Source: Roseibium marinum (GTDB lineage: Bacteria; Pseudomonadota; Alphaproteobacteria; Rhizobiales; Stappiaceae). From it: 64,000 bases of DNA. A program made the position numbers and the translations under genes. A model generated the notes under the pieces. That model worked only from the letters and a program-made list of their open reading frames with translations. It was not told the DNA's origin and did no database searches. Below are positions 50,708-59,818 of the stretch, one piece after another. Every line of letters starts with the position of its first letter. Position 1 is the first letter of the stretch. Location of the stretch: assembly GCF_002906165.1 (NCBI RefSeq), contig NZ_PPCN01000001.1, positions 1 to 64,000 on the forward strand, read 5' to 3'.

Positions 50708-51685
50708 TCAGCTGAACGCGGGCTGTTCCAGCACGCAGGCAACCGAATGACCCGCGCCGAGATCCGTGACCGGCGGCAGGCCCGCAAGGCACTGCGGGCG
50801 CGCGAAGGCGCAGCGCGGCGCGAAGGAACATGCGGAGGGCGGCTCCTCCAGGGCCGGCGGGGACCCCGGAATGGCGTCGAGGCGCTCGTCCTTGACTGCT
50901 CCGTGAAGGTTCGCCGCCAGCAGGCCGCGCGTATAGGGATGCCGCGGGTTCTTGATCACATCGCGCGTCGTTCCCGTCTCCACGATGTTGCCGGCATACA
51001 TGACCGCGATCCTGTCGGAGACCTCCACGGCGACGCCGATATCGTGGGTCACGAAGATGACTCCCATGCCGAATTCCCGCTGCAACTCCCTCAGCAGCAG
51101 CAGGATCTGGATCTGCACGGTGGCGTCCAGCGCGGTGGTCGGCTCGTCGGCAAGCAGGAGTTTGGGGCGGCAGGCGAGCGCCAGCGCGATCATGGCACGC
51201 TGGCGCATGCCGCCGGACATTTCGTGCGGAAAGTTTTTCAAACGCCGTTCGGGCGAGGGAATGCGCACCCGGTTCAGCATGTCCAGGGCGACTTCCATGG
51301 CGGCGAACCTGCCGACGCCCTTGTGACGCATCACCGTTTCGGCGATCTGGTCGCCGATCGTGTAGACGGGATCGAGCGCCAGCGCAGGTTCCTGGAACAC
51401 CATCGACACCTCACCGCCCCGGTAGGCGGAAAGGGCCCTGCCTGAAAGGGTCGTGATATCGGTGCCGTTGACGCGGACTTCGCCCTCGATTTCGCTGCGC
51501 CTGGGTGGCAGGAGGCGCAGCAGCGTTTTCAGGGTCACGCTCTTCCCGGAACCGGATTCGCCCAGAAGGCCAAGCGTCTCGCCTGCTTGCATGGAAAGGC
51601 TCAGTCCGTTGATGGCGTGAACCGTGCGCTCGCCCTTGAACTTGACCTTGAGACCGTTGAATTCGACAAGAGGCGTCCCCGTCAT
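50708..51685 (-). CDS. Peptide-type ABC ATPase (DppD/OppD)
   Basis: A 325-residue ATPase. Walker A is LLGESGSGKSVTLK, signature MSGGMRQRAMIALAL, Walker B LLADEPTTALD. The C-terminus has the oligopeptide-transporter domain with a Cys-rich CSFAPRCAFARPQC motif typical of DppD/OppD (an iron-sulfur-like feature). It overlaps the DppF gene by ATGA. It is the last gene of the minus-strand importer operon. Confidence 0.94.
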   Translation of the reverse strand: MTGTPLVEFNGLKVKFKGERTVHAINGLSLSMQAGETLGLLGESGSGKSVTLKTLLRLLPPRRSEIEGEVRVNGTDITTLSGRALSAYRGGEVSMVFQEPALALDPVYTIGDQIAETVMRHKGVGRFAAMEVALDMLNRVRIPSPERRLKNFPHEMSGGMRQRAMIALALACRPKLLLADEPTTALDATVQIQILLLLRELQREFGMGVIFVTHDIGVAVEVSDRIAVMYAGNIVETGTTRDVIKNPRHPYTRGLLAANLHGAVKDERLDAIPGSPPALEEPPSACSFAPRCAFARPQCLAGLPPVTDLGAGHSVACVLEQPAFS

Positions 51686-52731
51686 TGCGCGGCCTCCCGG
51701 TTCGCGAGACTGTGACCCGAACCCGGCTCGTGAATGTGGCAGGCCGCCAGATGGGCTTCTTCCCCGCCGATGATGCTGAGTGCCGGTTTCCGCGCCGCGC
51801 ATACGTCTTCGGCAAACCGGCACCTTGTGTGGAAACGGCAGCCGGAGGGCGGATCGATCGGGTTCGGCGGATCGCCCGCCAGTGGCGGTTCCTCGGTGCG
51901 GTTGTCCGGATCCATCGAGGGCATGGCGGCGAACAGCGACGCGGTATAGGGGTGCGCCTGCTTCGCGTAGATGGCTTCGGACGGCCCTATTTCCACGACT
52001 TCGCCCAGATACATCACAAGCACCCGGTCGGAGATGTAGCGCACCACATTGAGATCGTGGGAAATGAAGACATAGGTAAGGCCGAATTCCCGGCGGAGAT
52101 CGTTCAGAAGGTTGAGAACCTGCGCCTCGACGGATTTGTCGAGCGCGGAGACCGCCTCGTCGAGGATGACCAGCCGCGGCTCCATGGCCAGCGCCCGGGC
52201 GATATTGACGCGCTGGCGTTGTCCGCCGGAAAGCTCGTGCGGATAGCGCTGGGCGAAGCGGTCCGGGTCCAGTCCCACCCGGGCAAGAAGGTCGCGGGCC
52301 CGTTCAGCCGGCTTGTCCAGACCCTGGATCTTCGGTCCGAAAGCGACGGAGTCCACAATGGTCAGGCGGGGATTGAGCGAGGCGTAGCTGTCCTGGAACA
52401 CCATCTGCACACCACGGCGCAATTCCTTCAGCCCGATGTCGCCGCCGAGGGAATCGCCATCGAAGATGATACCGCCCTCGTCCAGTTCGATCAGGCCGAT
52501 CAGCAGGCGGGCGGTGGTTGATTTTCCGCAGCCGGATTCCCCGACGATCCCCAGGGTTTCGCCCTTCATCACGTCGAATGAGACACCATCGACGGCACGG
52601 ACGGTTGCGGATCGGCGGCTGAAAAGACCCGAGCGGACCGGAAAGTGCTTTTTCAGGTCCTTGGCGATGATCAGCGGCTGACCGGGGCCACCCCGGTCCT
52701 GCTGGCCGGATTCAGCTTCAGTCTTTGACAT
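51682..52731 (-). CDS. Peptide-type ABC ATPase (DppF/OppF)
   Basis: A 349-residue ATPase with Walker A GESGCGKSTTAR, signature LSGGQRQRVNIARAL and Walker B LVILDEAVSALD, in which the usual Pro of DEPVSALD is Ala. The C-terminal Cys motif is CRFHTRCRFAEDVC. It pairs with the DppD-like subunit and overlaps the DppC permease gene by 14 bases. Confidence 0.93.
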   Translation of the reverse strand: MSKTEAESGQQDRGGPGQPLIIAKDLKKHFPVRSGLFSRRSATVRAVDGVSFDVMKGETLGIVGESGCGKSTTARLLIGLIELDEGGIIFDGDSLGGDIGLKELRRGVQMVFQDSYASLNPRLTIVDSVAFGPKIQGLDKPAERARDLLARVGLDPDRFAQRYPHELSGGQRQRVNIARALAMEPRLVILDEAVSALDKSVEAQVLNLLNDLRREFGLTYVFISHDLNVVRYISDRVLVMYLGEVVEIGPSEAIYAKQAHPYTASLFAAMPSMDPDNRTEEPPLAGDPPNPIDPPSGCRFHTRCRFAEDVCAARKPALSIIGGEEAHLAACHIHEPGSGHSLANREAAQ

Positions 52732-53605
52732 TCATGGCACTCCGGAGACCGTCGCTCAAAAGGTTGAGGCAAAGGGAGGTGATGAAGATCATCAGGCCGG
52801 GCAGCGCCGCCACCCAGGGATTGACGTAGATGGCGGTGCGCAGCGTATTCAGCATCAGGCCCCATTCCGGCTCGGGAGGGCGCACGCCGATACCCAGGAA
52901 GGACAGGCCCGCCGCGAGGATCATGCACACGCTGGTCAGGCTCGTCGCATAGACGAAGATCGGTCCGAGCACATTGCCGATGATATGCACCCGGATGATC
53001 GTCAGCGCGCCGCCGCCGCTGGCTCTCGCGGCGTCGATATAGTCGAGCGCCCGGACACTCGCCGTGGCGCTTTCCGCCACGCGGGCGATCGGTGGAATGA
53101 AGACGATGGTCAGCGACACGAGGCTGTTGACGATGCCCGCGCCGAGGGCGCTTGAAATGGCGATCGCCAGCAGCACCGAGGGAAAGGCGAAAAACACATC
53201 GACCGTACGCATGATCAGCGCGTTGATCCGCCCGCCCGCGTAACCGGCGACAAGACCGAAGGCGGAACCGATGAAAAAGGCGAGCACCACCGGCACCAGA
53301 CCGACGAACAGCGTCAGGCGGCCGCCATAGATGAGCCTGGACAGCATGTCCCGGCCCTGCTCGTCCGTTCCCAGCGGAAAGCCGGGATAGCCGATGGGTT
53401 TCAGCCGCTTGATCATGCTGGCCTTGTAGGGATCGTCCAGCCCCAGATAGGGCGCGAAGACCGCCGACAGGATCAGAAGCAGGACGATAACGGCGCAGGT
53501 GACCGCGACGGGATCGCGGGAAAATCGTTTCAGGACGCCGGTCCAGTAGCCTGCCGCGGTGATGACCGGCGCCTCTGGGACCACTGTATCGGTTGCGGCG
53601 CTCAT
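52718..53605 (-). CDS. Peptide-type ABC permease (DppC)
   Basis: A 295-residue membrane protein of the DppC/OppC group. It has the N-terminal OppC segment (KRFSRDPVAVTCAVIVLLL) and the binding loop DYIDAARASGGGALTIIRVH. The GTDEQGRDMLSRLIYGGR segment is a DppC hallmark. I chose the ATG with AGAGG upstream; a start 27 bases earlier would overlap DppB. It forms the channel with DppB. Confidence 0.94.
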   Translation of the reverse strand: MSAATDTVVPEAPVITAAGYWTGVLKRFSRDPVAVTCAVIVLLLILSAVFAPYLGLDDPYKASMIKRLKPIGYPGFPLGTDEQGRDMLSRLIYGGRLTLFVGLVPVVLAFFIGSAFGLVAGYAGGRINALIMRTVDVFFAFPSVLLAIAISSALGAGIVNSLVSLTIVFIPPIARVAESATASVRALDYIDAARASGGGALTIIRVHIIGNVLGPIFVYATSLTSVCMILAAGLSFLGIGVRPPEPEWGLMLNTLRTAIYVNPWVAALPGLMIFITSLCLNLLSDGLRSAMNVKD

Positions 53606-53606
53606 G

Positions 53607-54560
53607 TCACGACCTCTTGATGCGTGGGTCAATGGCCGCCTGGGCGACGTCGACGATCAGGTTCATGCCGACGAAGAACAGCGACAGGATCAGGATCGTT
53701 CCCTGCAGCAGGGGCAGGTCTCTCTGGAAGATCGCGTTGGACAGCAGAAATCCGGAGCCGGGCCAGTTGAAGACGGTTTCGATGAGAATCGACCCGCCGA
53801 GCAGGTAGCCGAGTTGCAGTCCCATGACCGACAGGGCGGTCGGCGCCGCGTTGCGCACCACATGGCGCAGCACATCGCTGTGGCGCAGCCCCTTTGCGTA
53901 GAGCGCCTGAACGAAGTCCATCGAGAAGATGTCCCCGACCAGCGCGCGCACGGTGCGCGCCACGATGCCGATCGGCACGACGGCCAGCGTGACGGCCGGA
54001 AGGATCAGGTGTCTGACATGGGCGTAATCCCAGGTCCACTCGCCCGATCCACCCGGTCCCGCGCCCATCGAGGGCAGCCACCCGAGCTGGACGGAGAAGA
54101 TGATCACCAGAACGATGCCGAGCCAGTAATTCGGCACCGAGACGCCGGTGATGGCGATCGCCGTGACCAGCCGGTCGAAAATCGTGTCGCGGAAATATCC
54201 TGCGAGAAAACCGAGAAACAGACCGATCGGAAAGGCGATCACGCTGGCGCTGAAGGCCAGAAGAAGTGAATTCCTGACCGCCGCGAAAACCTCGTCGGCG
54301 ACCGGCCGTCCGGTGGCGATGGATTTTCCCAGGTCGCCCATGGCCGCCTTGCCGATCCAGATCGCGTATTGCACGGGCAGCGGCTTGTCGAGACCATAGG
54401 CCGACCGCATGGCGGCCTGCTCCTCGGCGGTCGCGTCGACCGGCATGATGGCGGTCAGCGGATCGCCCGGCGCGATATGCACCAGAAGGAAGCAGATTAT
54501 GCTGACGCCGATGGCGACCGGCAGAACGTAAATCAGTCGGCGAACGAGATAGGTGAACAT
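53607..54560 (-). CDS. Peptide-type ABC permease (DppB)
   Basis: A 317-residue membrane protein. It starts with MFTYLVRRLIYVLPVAIGVS, the standard DppB first helix, followed by APGDPLTAI. The permease loop DFVQALYAKGLRHSDVLRH binds the ATPases. It pairs with DppC; the two genes nearly abut. Its own ribosome site is weak. Confidence 0.94.
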   Translation of the reverse strand: MFTYLVRRLIYVLPVAIGVSIICFLLVHIAPGDPLTAIMPVDATAEEQAAMRSAYGLDKPLPVQYAIWIGKAAMGDLGKSIATGRPVADEVFAAVRNSLLLAFSASVIAFPIGLFLGFLAGYFRDTIFDRLVTAIAITGVSVPNYWLGIVLVIIFSVQLGWLPSMGAGPGGSGEWTWDYAHVRHLILPAVTLAVVPIGIVARTVRALVGDIFSMDFVQALYAKGLRHSDVLRHVVRNAAPTALSVMGLQLGYLLGGSILIETVFNWPGSGFLLSNAIFQRDLPLLQGTILILSLFFVGMNLIVDVAQAAIDPRIKRS

Positions 54561-54624
54561 TCGGGCCGCTCGTCTTGAAGTCCGGAACGTGCGAGGCCGC
54601 GGCACGGAGCCGCGGAACGGGAAA

Positions 54625-54653
54625 GGGTTCGCGAAGACGGGCTTCGCGAACCC
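54625..54653 (-). other. Stem-loop after the peptide-type binding-protein gene
   Basis: A perfect 12-bp repeat GGGTTCGCGAAG / CTTCGCGAACCC with a 5-nt loop begins ten bases past the stop of the binding-protein gene on the minus strand. A smaller inverted repeat of CCGCGG copies lies at 54597-54615. No T-run is present and DppB follows, so it is another candidate for differential expression of the receptor. Confidence 0.72.
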
Positions 54654-54663
54654 GGTTGTCGGA

Positions 54664-56277
54664 TCAGTCGCCGATCGTGATGCCGGAGAAGTTCTGGTAC
54701 CAGTTCTGGGCCTGCACGAAACCGTCGACCTTCGGGCTCATGGCGCGCGGCGCGACGTCATGGGTGACCATCAGGAACAGGGCTTCATTGACGAATTTCT
54801 CATGCGTCTTGCGCAGAACCGCGTCCTGTGCCTCCGGATCGAAAGTGGTCTTGATCTGGTTGAACAGGTCTTGCATCTCTTCATCGCAATAGTGACCCCA
54901 GTTGGTGCCGTTCGGTGCGATCAGATCGCAGGACAGGTGCCGGATGAGACCGGTGAACGGATCCTGGATGAAGTAGGTGAAGTTTATGGACTGGGACCCG
55001 TCGACGCTCGGATCCGCCGCGCCCGCGCGCCACAGATTGATCATCTGGTTCCATTCCACGACCATGAACTCGACCTCGATACCGACTTCCGCCAGGCTCT
55101 GCTGGACATATTCGTTCATCGGCAGCGGCAGCATCTGACCGGAGCCGGACGGCGAGATCAGCGCCTTGACCTTGAGCGGCTTGTCTGGACCGTAACCGGC
55201 TTCGGCCAGCAGGGCCTTTGCGGCTTCTGGATCGTATTTCACGTCAAAGGTCGGGTTGCCGAACCACTGGCTGGTGGGCGGCAGAAAGCCCTTGGCCGGC
55301 ACGGCGAGGCCGCCGAGCAGTTGCTTCAGACCTTCGCGGTCGATGGCGAGGTTGGCGGCCTTGCGCACACGGATGTCGTTCCACGGCGAACCGTCGAGGC
55401 GGGACAGATGCCAGGTCCAGTTGTGCGGATAGGCGTTCGAGACGATCTCGAAGCCGTTGCCGGTGAGCGCTGGAATCGTGTCCGGGGCCGGGGCTTCGAT
55501 CCAGTCGACCTGACCGGAGAGCAGCGCCGCGGTCCGGGCACTGGGTTCAGGCAGCGGCATCAGGATCATCTTGTCCAGTTTCGGGATCCGGGTCTCGTCC
55601 CAGTAAGCCGTGTTGGGCACCAGTTCGGCGCGCTCGCGCGGAACGAATCCGGTGAGTTTCCAAGGGCCCGTTCCGGACGGATCCTTGGCGACCTCTTCCC
55701 AGTTCTTGTCCTTGGCTTCCCAGTTGGCCTTGGAAGACATCAGGATCCAGGCGAGCTGGTAGGGCAGCGTCGCGTCCGGCGTCTTGGTGGTGATTTCGAG
55801 CGTGTAGTCGTCAAGCGCCTTGTAGGAGGCGACGGCGGGAATGCGCGACTTGCCCTGGGCGGACTGGCGCGGATCGTACTGCTCGGACTCCGGATTGAGA
55901 AGCTTCTCGAAGTTCCACACAGCGTCTTGCGCGGTGAACGGGCTGCCGTCGTGGAACGTCACGCCTTCGCGGATCTTGAGTGTCCATTTGGTCTGGTCGT
56001 CGGGATCCACGCTCCATTCGGTCGCCAGGCCGGGGATCAGAACGGATGCCTTGTCGGCGCTGGTGAGATCCCATTCGATCAGTGAATCATAGACGGTATA
56101 GCCCATGAAACGCATGCCTTCGCCGCCCTGGTCCGTCTGGCCGGTGGTGAGCGGAATATCGGCCGCCGTCATGCCGACACGTAACGTGCCCGCAGCCCAA
56201 CCCTGAACTGAACCTGACGCGAGCACTGCGACGGACAGGGCTGCGAGTGCCGCGCCCTTCAATCTCTTCAATGCCAT
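54664..56277 (-). CDS. Peptide-type ABC substrate-binding protein (DppA, SBP_bac_5)
   Basis: A 537-residue family-5 solute-binding protein with a signal peptide of about 28 residues ending GWA|AGTLRVG. Family-5 segments are ATEWSVDPDDQTKWTLKIRE and VTFHDGSPFTAQDAVWNFEK, with PYHNW-like NAYPHNWTWHL later. Such receptors bind peptides, opines, nickel or sugars; here the enzyme neighbours favour an amino-acid derivative. AAGGA precedes the ATG. It is the first gene of the minus-strand operon and is divergent from a GntR regulator. Confidence 0.93.
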   Translation of the reverse strand: MALKRLKGAALAALSVAVLASGSVQGWAAGTLRVGMTAADIPLTTGQTDQGGEGMRFMGYTVYDSLIEWDLTSADKASVLIPGLATEWSVDPDDQTKWTLKIREGVTFHDGSPFTAQDAVWNFEKLLNPESEQYDPRQSAQGKSRIPAVASYKALDDYTLEITTKTPDATLPYQLAWILMSSKANWEAKDKNWEEVAKDPSGTGPWKLTGFVPRERAELVPNTAYWDETRIPKLDKMILMPLPEPSARTAALLSGQVDWIEAPAPDTIPALTGNGFEIVSNAYPHNWTWHLSRLDGSPWNDIRVRKAANLAIDREGLKQLLGGLAVPAKGFLPPTSQWFGNPTFDVKYDPEAAKALLAEAGYGPDKPLKVKALISPSGSGQMLPLPMNEYVQQSLAEVGIEVEFMVVEWNQMINLWRAGAADPSVDGSQSINFTYFIQDPFTGLIRHLSCDLIAPNGTNWGHYCDEEMQDLFNQIKTTFDPEAQDAVLRKTHEKFVNEALFLMVTHDVAPRAMSPKVDGFVQAQNWYQNFSGITIGD

Positions 56278-56660
56278 TGCTGTTGTCCTTCCGTGAAAAT
56301 GCCGGCCTCTGCGGTCTGCCGCAGGCCGCGACGTCTCGAAATGCCTACTTCTGGAACGTTTCCCGCAATGGCCGTGCGCGGCCAAACCGATCCACCCTTT
56401 GGCGGGCAGCGGAAGATTGCTCAGGCCGGTGCGAAAAATCGGGTGACCCGTCTGTTTCCAACCGATTTGATATAACCTTCCGTCCACGATCCTTCGCCCC
56501 GTCTCTTCATCTGGCAGGGCTTAAAAAATCAATGAAATCAGTAGTTTCGATGAATTTTCCTCTTGTCTTGTCACACCTGTTCAGGTTACCAAATTGCTGG
56601 TCTGACCAGATCACCGTATTGACGGGCTAAAATGTGTGCAAGTATATAATTTAGGCATTA
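56278..56660. other. Divergent promoter region between the ABC importer and GntR
   Basis: A 383-bp gap with no gene call. It should hold the two divergent promoters and contains the operator at 56597-56609 close to the GntR gene. The half next to the importer shows nothing recognisable. Confidence 0.55.
56597..56609. promoter_or_regulatory. GntR (FadR-type) operator
   Basis: A perfect palindrome CTGGTC-T-GACCAG, 52 bases upstream of the GntR start. TGGTNNGACCA is the recognised form for PdhR/LldR/FadR-type GntR proteins. It is the likely control site for the GntR/amidase/lyase operon. Confidence 0.7.
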
Positions 56661-57416
56661 ATGACCATTTTGACGCCACTTGAAATCGAAAAAGTGCAAA
56701 CCGGTGAGGACACGGAACGCGAGCGCTCCGTTCCTGCAAGAGTGGCCCGCGCAATCCAGGACATGATCGCCGAACGGCACTTGCAGCCTGGAGATCCGTT
56801 GCCCTCGCAGCGCGAGCTCGCGGGCACGCTTCAGGCGTCGCGGCCTTCGGTGCGCGAGGGCATATCGATGCTGGAAACGCTGGGGCTCATCCGCGTGGAA
56901 AAGCGCAAGGGCCTGTTCGTCGCTGCCGCGGCCGGACGGCTGCCGGCCGAGTTCTGGCCGTCAGGCAAAGGCTACGGCCTCAGGGAAGTTTTCGAGTTTC
57001 GCGCGGGATTTGAACCTCAGGCGCTCGCGCTGGCATTTCCTTTTCTCAAGGATACCGGCCTCCTGCGTTTGCGCCGGCATGCCGAGGCGCTGATGCTGGC
57101 GGCCCGGCAAGGCAACGCGGTCGCCGCCGCGGAAGAGGATACGGCCTTTCACGACGTGATTTTCGATCATTGCCGCAACCCGCTCTTCCGGGATATCCGC
57201 CGGCACCTGTCCAAGGTGATGCAGGAGAGCCAATGGGTACCCATGGTGATCATTGAGCGCGTGCGCGACACGGCAAGGGAGCATTTTGCCATCGTCGATG
57301 CGATCGATGCGAACGATAGCGCGGCCGCCTGTGCCGCGCTGACGGACCACATCCGCGCCGCCGCGCGCCGGTGCGACATCGAACTGGCTGTTCCGCATCG
57401 AGGTCCAGGCGCATGA
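56661..57416 (+). CDS. GntR-family (FadR/FCD) regulator
   Basis: A 251-residue FadR-subfamily regulator. The winged helix covers about residues 25-95 (PSQRELAGTLQASRPSVREG). The FCD domain has the conserved Arg/Asp/His elements in EFRAGFEPQALAL and DTAFHDVIFDHCRNPLF. It is divergent from the Dpp-type importer and first in an operon with the amidase, diaminopropionate lyase, carbamoylase and racemase homologue. It overlaps the amidase by ATGA. Confidence 0.93.
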   Translation: MTILTPLEIEKVQTGEDTERERSVPARVARAIQDMIAERHLQPGDPLPSQRELAGTLQASRPSVREGISMLETLGLIRVEKRKGLFVAAAAGRLPAEFWPSGKGYGLREVFEFRAGFEPQALALAFPFLKDTGLLRLRRHAEALMLAARQGNAVAAAEEDTAFHDVIFDHCRNPLFRDIRRHLSKVMQESQWVPMVIIERVRDTAREHFAIVDAIDANDSAAACAALTDHIRAAARRCDIELAVPHRGPGA

Positions 57417-58576
57417 TCGACGACACTGTGTCCGCATTTTCCGAAATCCTTTCGGTACCGTACAGGCCAGGAGGTGGACCGCTGGAGGGCCTGACCTTCG
57501 CGGCAAAGGAGAACTACCAGTTCGAGGGTCGTATCGCCTCGAACGGCAATCCGGTCTGGAAGGCGACGCACGATCCGGCTGAGAGGACGGCCCGCTGCCT
57601 CCGCACCGTGCTGGAGGCCGGTGCTTCTCTGGTCGGCTTTACCCATATGGACGAACTGGCCTACAGCGTGATCGGCGCCAACGCCCATACCGGAACGCCC
57701 GTGAATTCCGCTGCGCCCGACCGTGTTCCGGGCGGCTCCTCCTCGGGCTCCGCGTCGGCGGTCGCGGCGGGGCTGGTCGATTTCACGCTGGGCAGCGACA
57801 CCGGAGGATCGGTGCGGGTGCCCGCATCCTTCTGCGGTCTTTACGGACTGCGGACCAGCCACGGGCGCATCGACTCGCAAGGTCTTCTGCCACTCGCCGC
57901 GAGTTACGATGTGCCGGGATGGTTCGCGCGAAAGTTGGAAGTGATGGTCCGCGTCAGCGGCGTTTACGGAATCCCGGCCGAGAGCGGCCGGCTGCCGGGC
58001 CGGTTGTGGATGCCGGAAACCGTCTGGGCGGGTGTGGCCGCTCCGGTTGTCGAGTCCCTGAGGCCGGCGTTGGCGAAACTTGAGGCGCGTCTTGGTCCGG
58101 CCGACACGACGCCGCTGCCGGAACCGGTCCTGGAGGACTGGTTCGAAACCTTCCGGGTTCATCAGGCCGCTGAAGTGTGGCAGGCGGTTGGCGACTGGGT
58201 CAGTTCGGTGTCCGCCGAATTCGGACCCGGTGTGGGCCAGCGTCTGAAAACAGCCTCCGCCACCACGGAGGAAAGCTTCACGGCCGCCGTGCGGCGCCGG
58301 TCCGCGATCCGTCGTTCCATGGATGCGATGATGACGGAGGACACCGTGCTTGTTCTGCCGTCGGCACCCGGGGCGGCGCCTCTGCTCACCGCGTCTCAAC
58401 AGGACCTGGAAGCCTACCGGCACGCGACGATGTGCCTGACCTGCATTGCCGGCCTCAACGGTTATCCCGAACTCTCGGTTCCCGGTGCCAGGGTGGAGGG
58501 AGCCCCGGTCGGCTTGTCGCTTGTCGGTGCGCGCATGCGGGATGAGGACCTTCTGGTTCTCGCGGAAGTGTTGTGA
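57413..58576 (+). CDS. Amidase-signature amidase (AMI1-like)
   Basis: A 387-residue short amidase. Lys in FAAKENYQF (about 31), the Ser pair in GGSSSGSASAV (about 107) and GSDTGGSVRVPASFCGLYG with the nucleophilic Ser are intact. The SHGRI and ASYDVPGWFAR segments match plant AMI1/Toc64-type amidases. It hydrolyses a small amide, perhaps the product of ring opening. The start uses the ATGA overlap with GntR; a longer frame would extend into GntR. Confidence 0.9.
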   Translation: MIDDTVSAFSEILSVPYRPGGGPLEGLTFAAKENYQFEGRIASNGNPVWKATHDPAERTARCLRTVLEAGASLVGFTHMDELAYSVIGANAHTGTPVNSAAPDRVPGGSSSGSASAVAAGLVDFTLGSDTGGSVRVPASFCGLYGLRTSHGRIDSQGLLPLAASYDVPGWFARKLEVMVRVSGVYGIPAESGRLPGRLWMPETVWAGVAAPVVESLRPALAKLEARLGPADTTPLPEPVLEDWFETFRVHQAAEVWQAVGDWVSSVSAEFGPGVGQRLKTASATTEESFTAAVRRRSAIRRSMDAMMTEDTVLVLPSAPGAAPLLTASQQDLEAYRHATMCLTCIAGLNGYPELSVPGARVEGAPVGLSLVGARMRDEDLLVLAEVL

Positions 58577-59787
58577 TGGGACACACGCCGGAAGCCGGGT
58601 TTGCCCACGAATTCTGCCTGAACGGTTTGGCGGACCGGAGCGAGGTCTACGGTCCTGACCGGTCCGCTATCCTGAATGCCGAGGCGTTTGAAACCGCCCG
58701 TGCCACAATTACCGGCTGGCCGGGTTATGCCCCTACGCCGCTGGTTTCGCTTCCCGGAATTGCGAAGCAGGCGGGAATAGCCGCGCTTGCCTACAAGAAT
58801 GAAGCCTCCCGGTTCGGTCTTGGAAGTTTCAAGGCGCTGGGCGGGGCCTATGCTGTCTGGCGGGTGCTCCACAGGTCGGCCGCGCAGGCAGGCATCTCCC
58901 CCTCGGAGGGCAAGGCCTTTGCGGCGCACGCCGCGGAATTGACGGTGACCTGCGCAACCGACGGCAATCACGGCCGCTCTGTCGCCTGGGGGGCTCGAAC
59001 CTTCGGCTGTAATTGCGTTATCTTCATTCATGAAACCGTCAGCGAGGGCCGCAAACAGGCAATCGAAAATTTTAGCGCTAGGGTGGTCCGCTGCAAGGGC
59101 AATTATGACGACAGCGTGCGCGAAGCGCAGCGCCAGGCGGATGCCAATGACTGGACCGTCGTCTCGGACACGTCCTATCCCGGTTACACGGATATTCCGC
59201 GGGATGTGATGCAGGGCTACGAGCTGATGGCGTTCGAAGCCCTGGACCAGTGGCCGCATGAAGCTCTGCCGACGCATGTGTTCCTGCAGACCGGTGTCGG
59301 CGGGATGGCTGCCGCTGTGGTGGCTCATTTCTGGCGGCGGTTCGGCGCCGATCGTCCGGTTTTCGTGCTGGCGGATCCGCTCAACTCGGCGTGTTGGCTG
59401 GAGACGATCCGCAACGGTGCGCCGACGGTCGTTGACGGCGACATCGAAACCGTGATGGCAGGCCTTGCTTGCGGGGAGATTTCCGAACTGGCCTGGAGCA
59501 TTCTGGAAAAAGGTGCCGATGCAGTCGTCGGACTTCCGGACGAGTCCGCCGTGGAGGGCATGAAACTGCTCGCCGACGGCCGCTACGGCGACCGGCCCCA
59601 GGTGGCGGGCGAATCCGCTGTCGCGGGCCTGATGGCACTGCTTGCGGTCAGCGGAAAAGACGCCGAGCGTGCCGCGCTGGGGCTCACGGAAAATGCCCGT
59701 GTCCTGGTATTCGGCACCGAGGGGGCAACCGATCCGCTGCTGTATGAACAGCTTGTCGGTCTCGCCCCGGATGAGGTCGGCTCATGA
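58576..59787 (+). CDS. dpaL: Diaminopropionate ammonia-lyase
   Basis: A 403-residue PLP enzyme of the fold-type II family, close in length to E. coli YgeX. The PLP Lys is in RFGLGSFKALGGAYAV (about 77), and the family motifs TCATDGNHGRSVAWGAR and QTGVGGMAAAV are present. It converts 2,3-diaminopropionate to pyruvate and two ammonia. It overlaps the amidase gene by one base (TGATG). In E. coli the homologue lies near a phenylhydantoinase gene, a linkage that recurs here. Confidence 0.92.
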   Translation: MGHTPEAGFAHEFCLNGLADRSEVYGPDRSAILNAEAFETARATITGWPGYAPTPLVSLPGIAKQAGIAALAYKNEASRFGLGSFKALGGAYAVWRVLHRSAAQAGISPSEGKAFAAHAAELTVTCATDGNHGRSVAWGARTFGCNCVIFIHETVSEGRKQAIENFSARVVRCKGNYDDSVREAQRQADANDWTVVSDTSYPGYTDIPRDVMQGYELMAFEALDQWPHEALPTHVFLQTGVGGMAAAVVAHFWRRFGADRPVFVLADPLNSACWLETIRNGAPTVVDGDIETVMAGLACGEISELAWSILEKGADAVVGLPDESAVEGMKLLADGRYGDRPQVAGESAVAGLMALLAVSGKDAERAALGLTENARVLVFGTEGATDPLLYEQLVGLAPDEVGS

Positions 59788-59818
59788 GTATCGCCGTCAA
59801 TTGTGCAAAGGAAACCCG

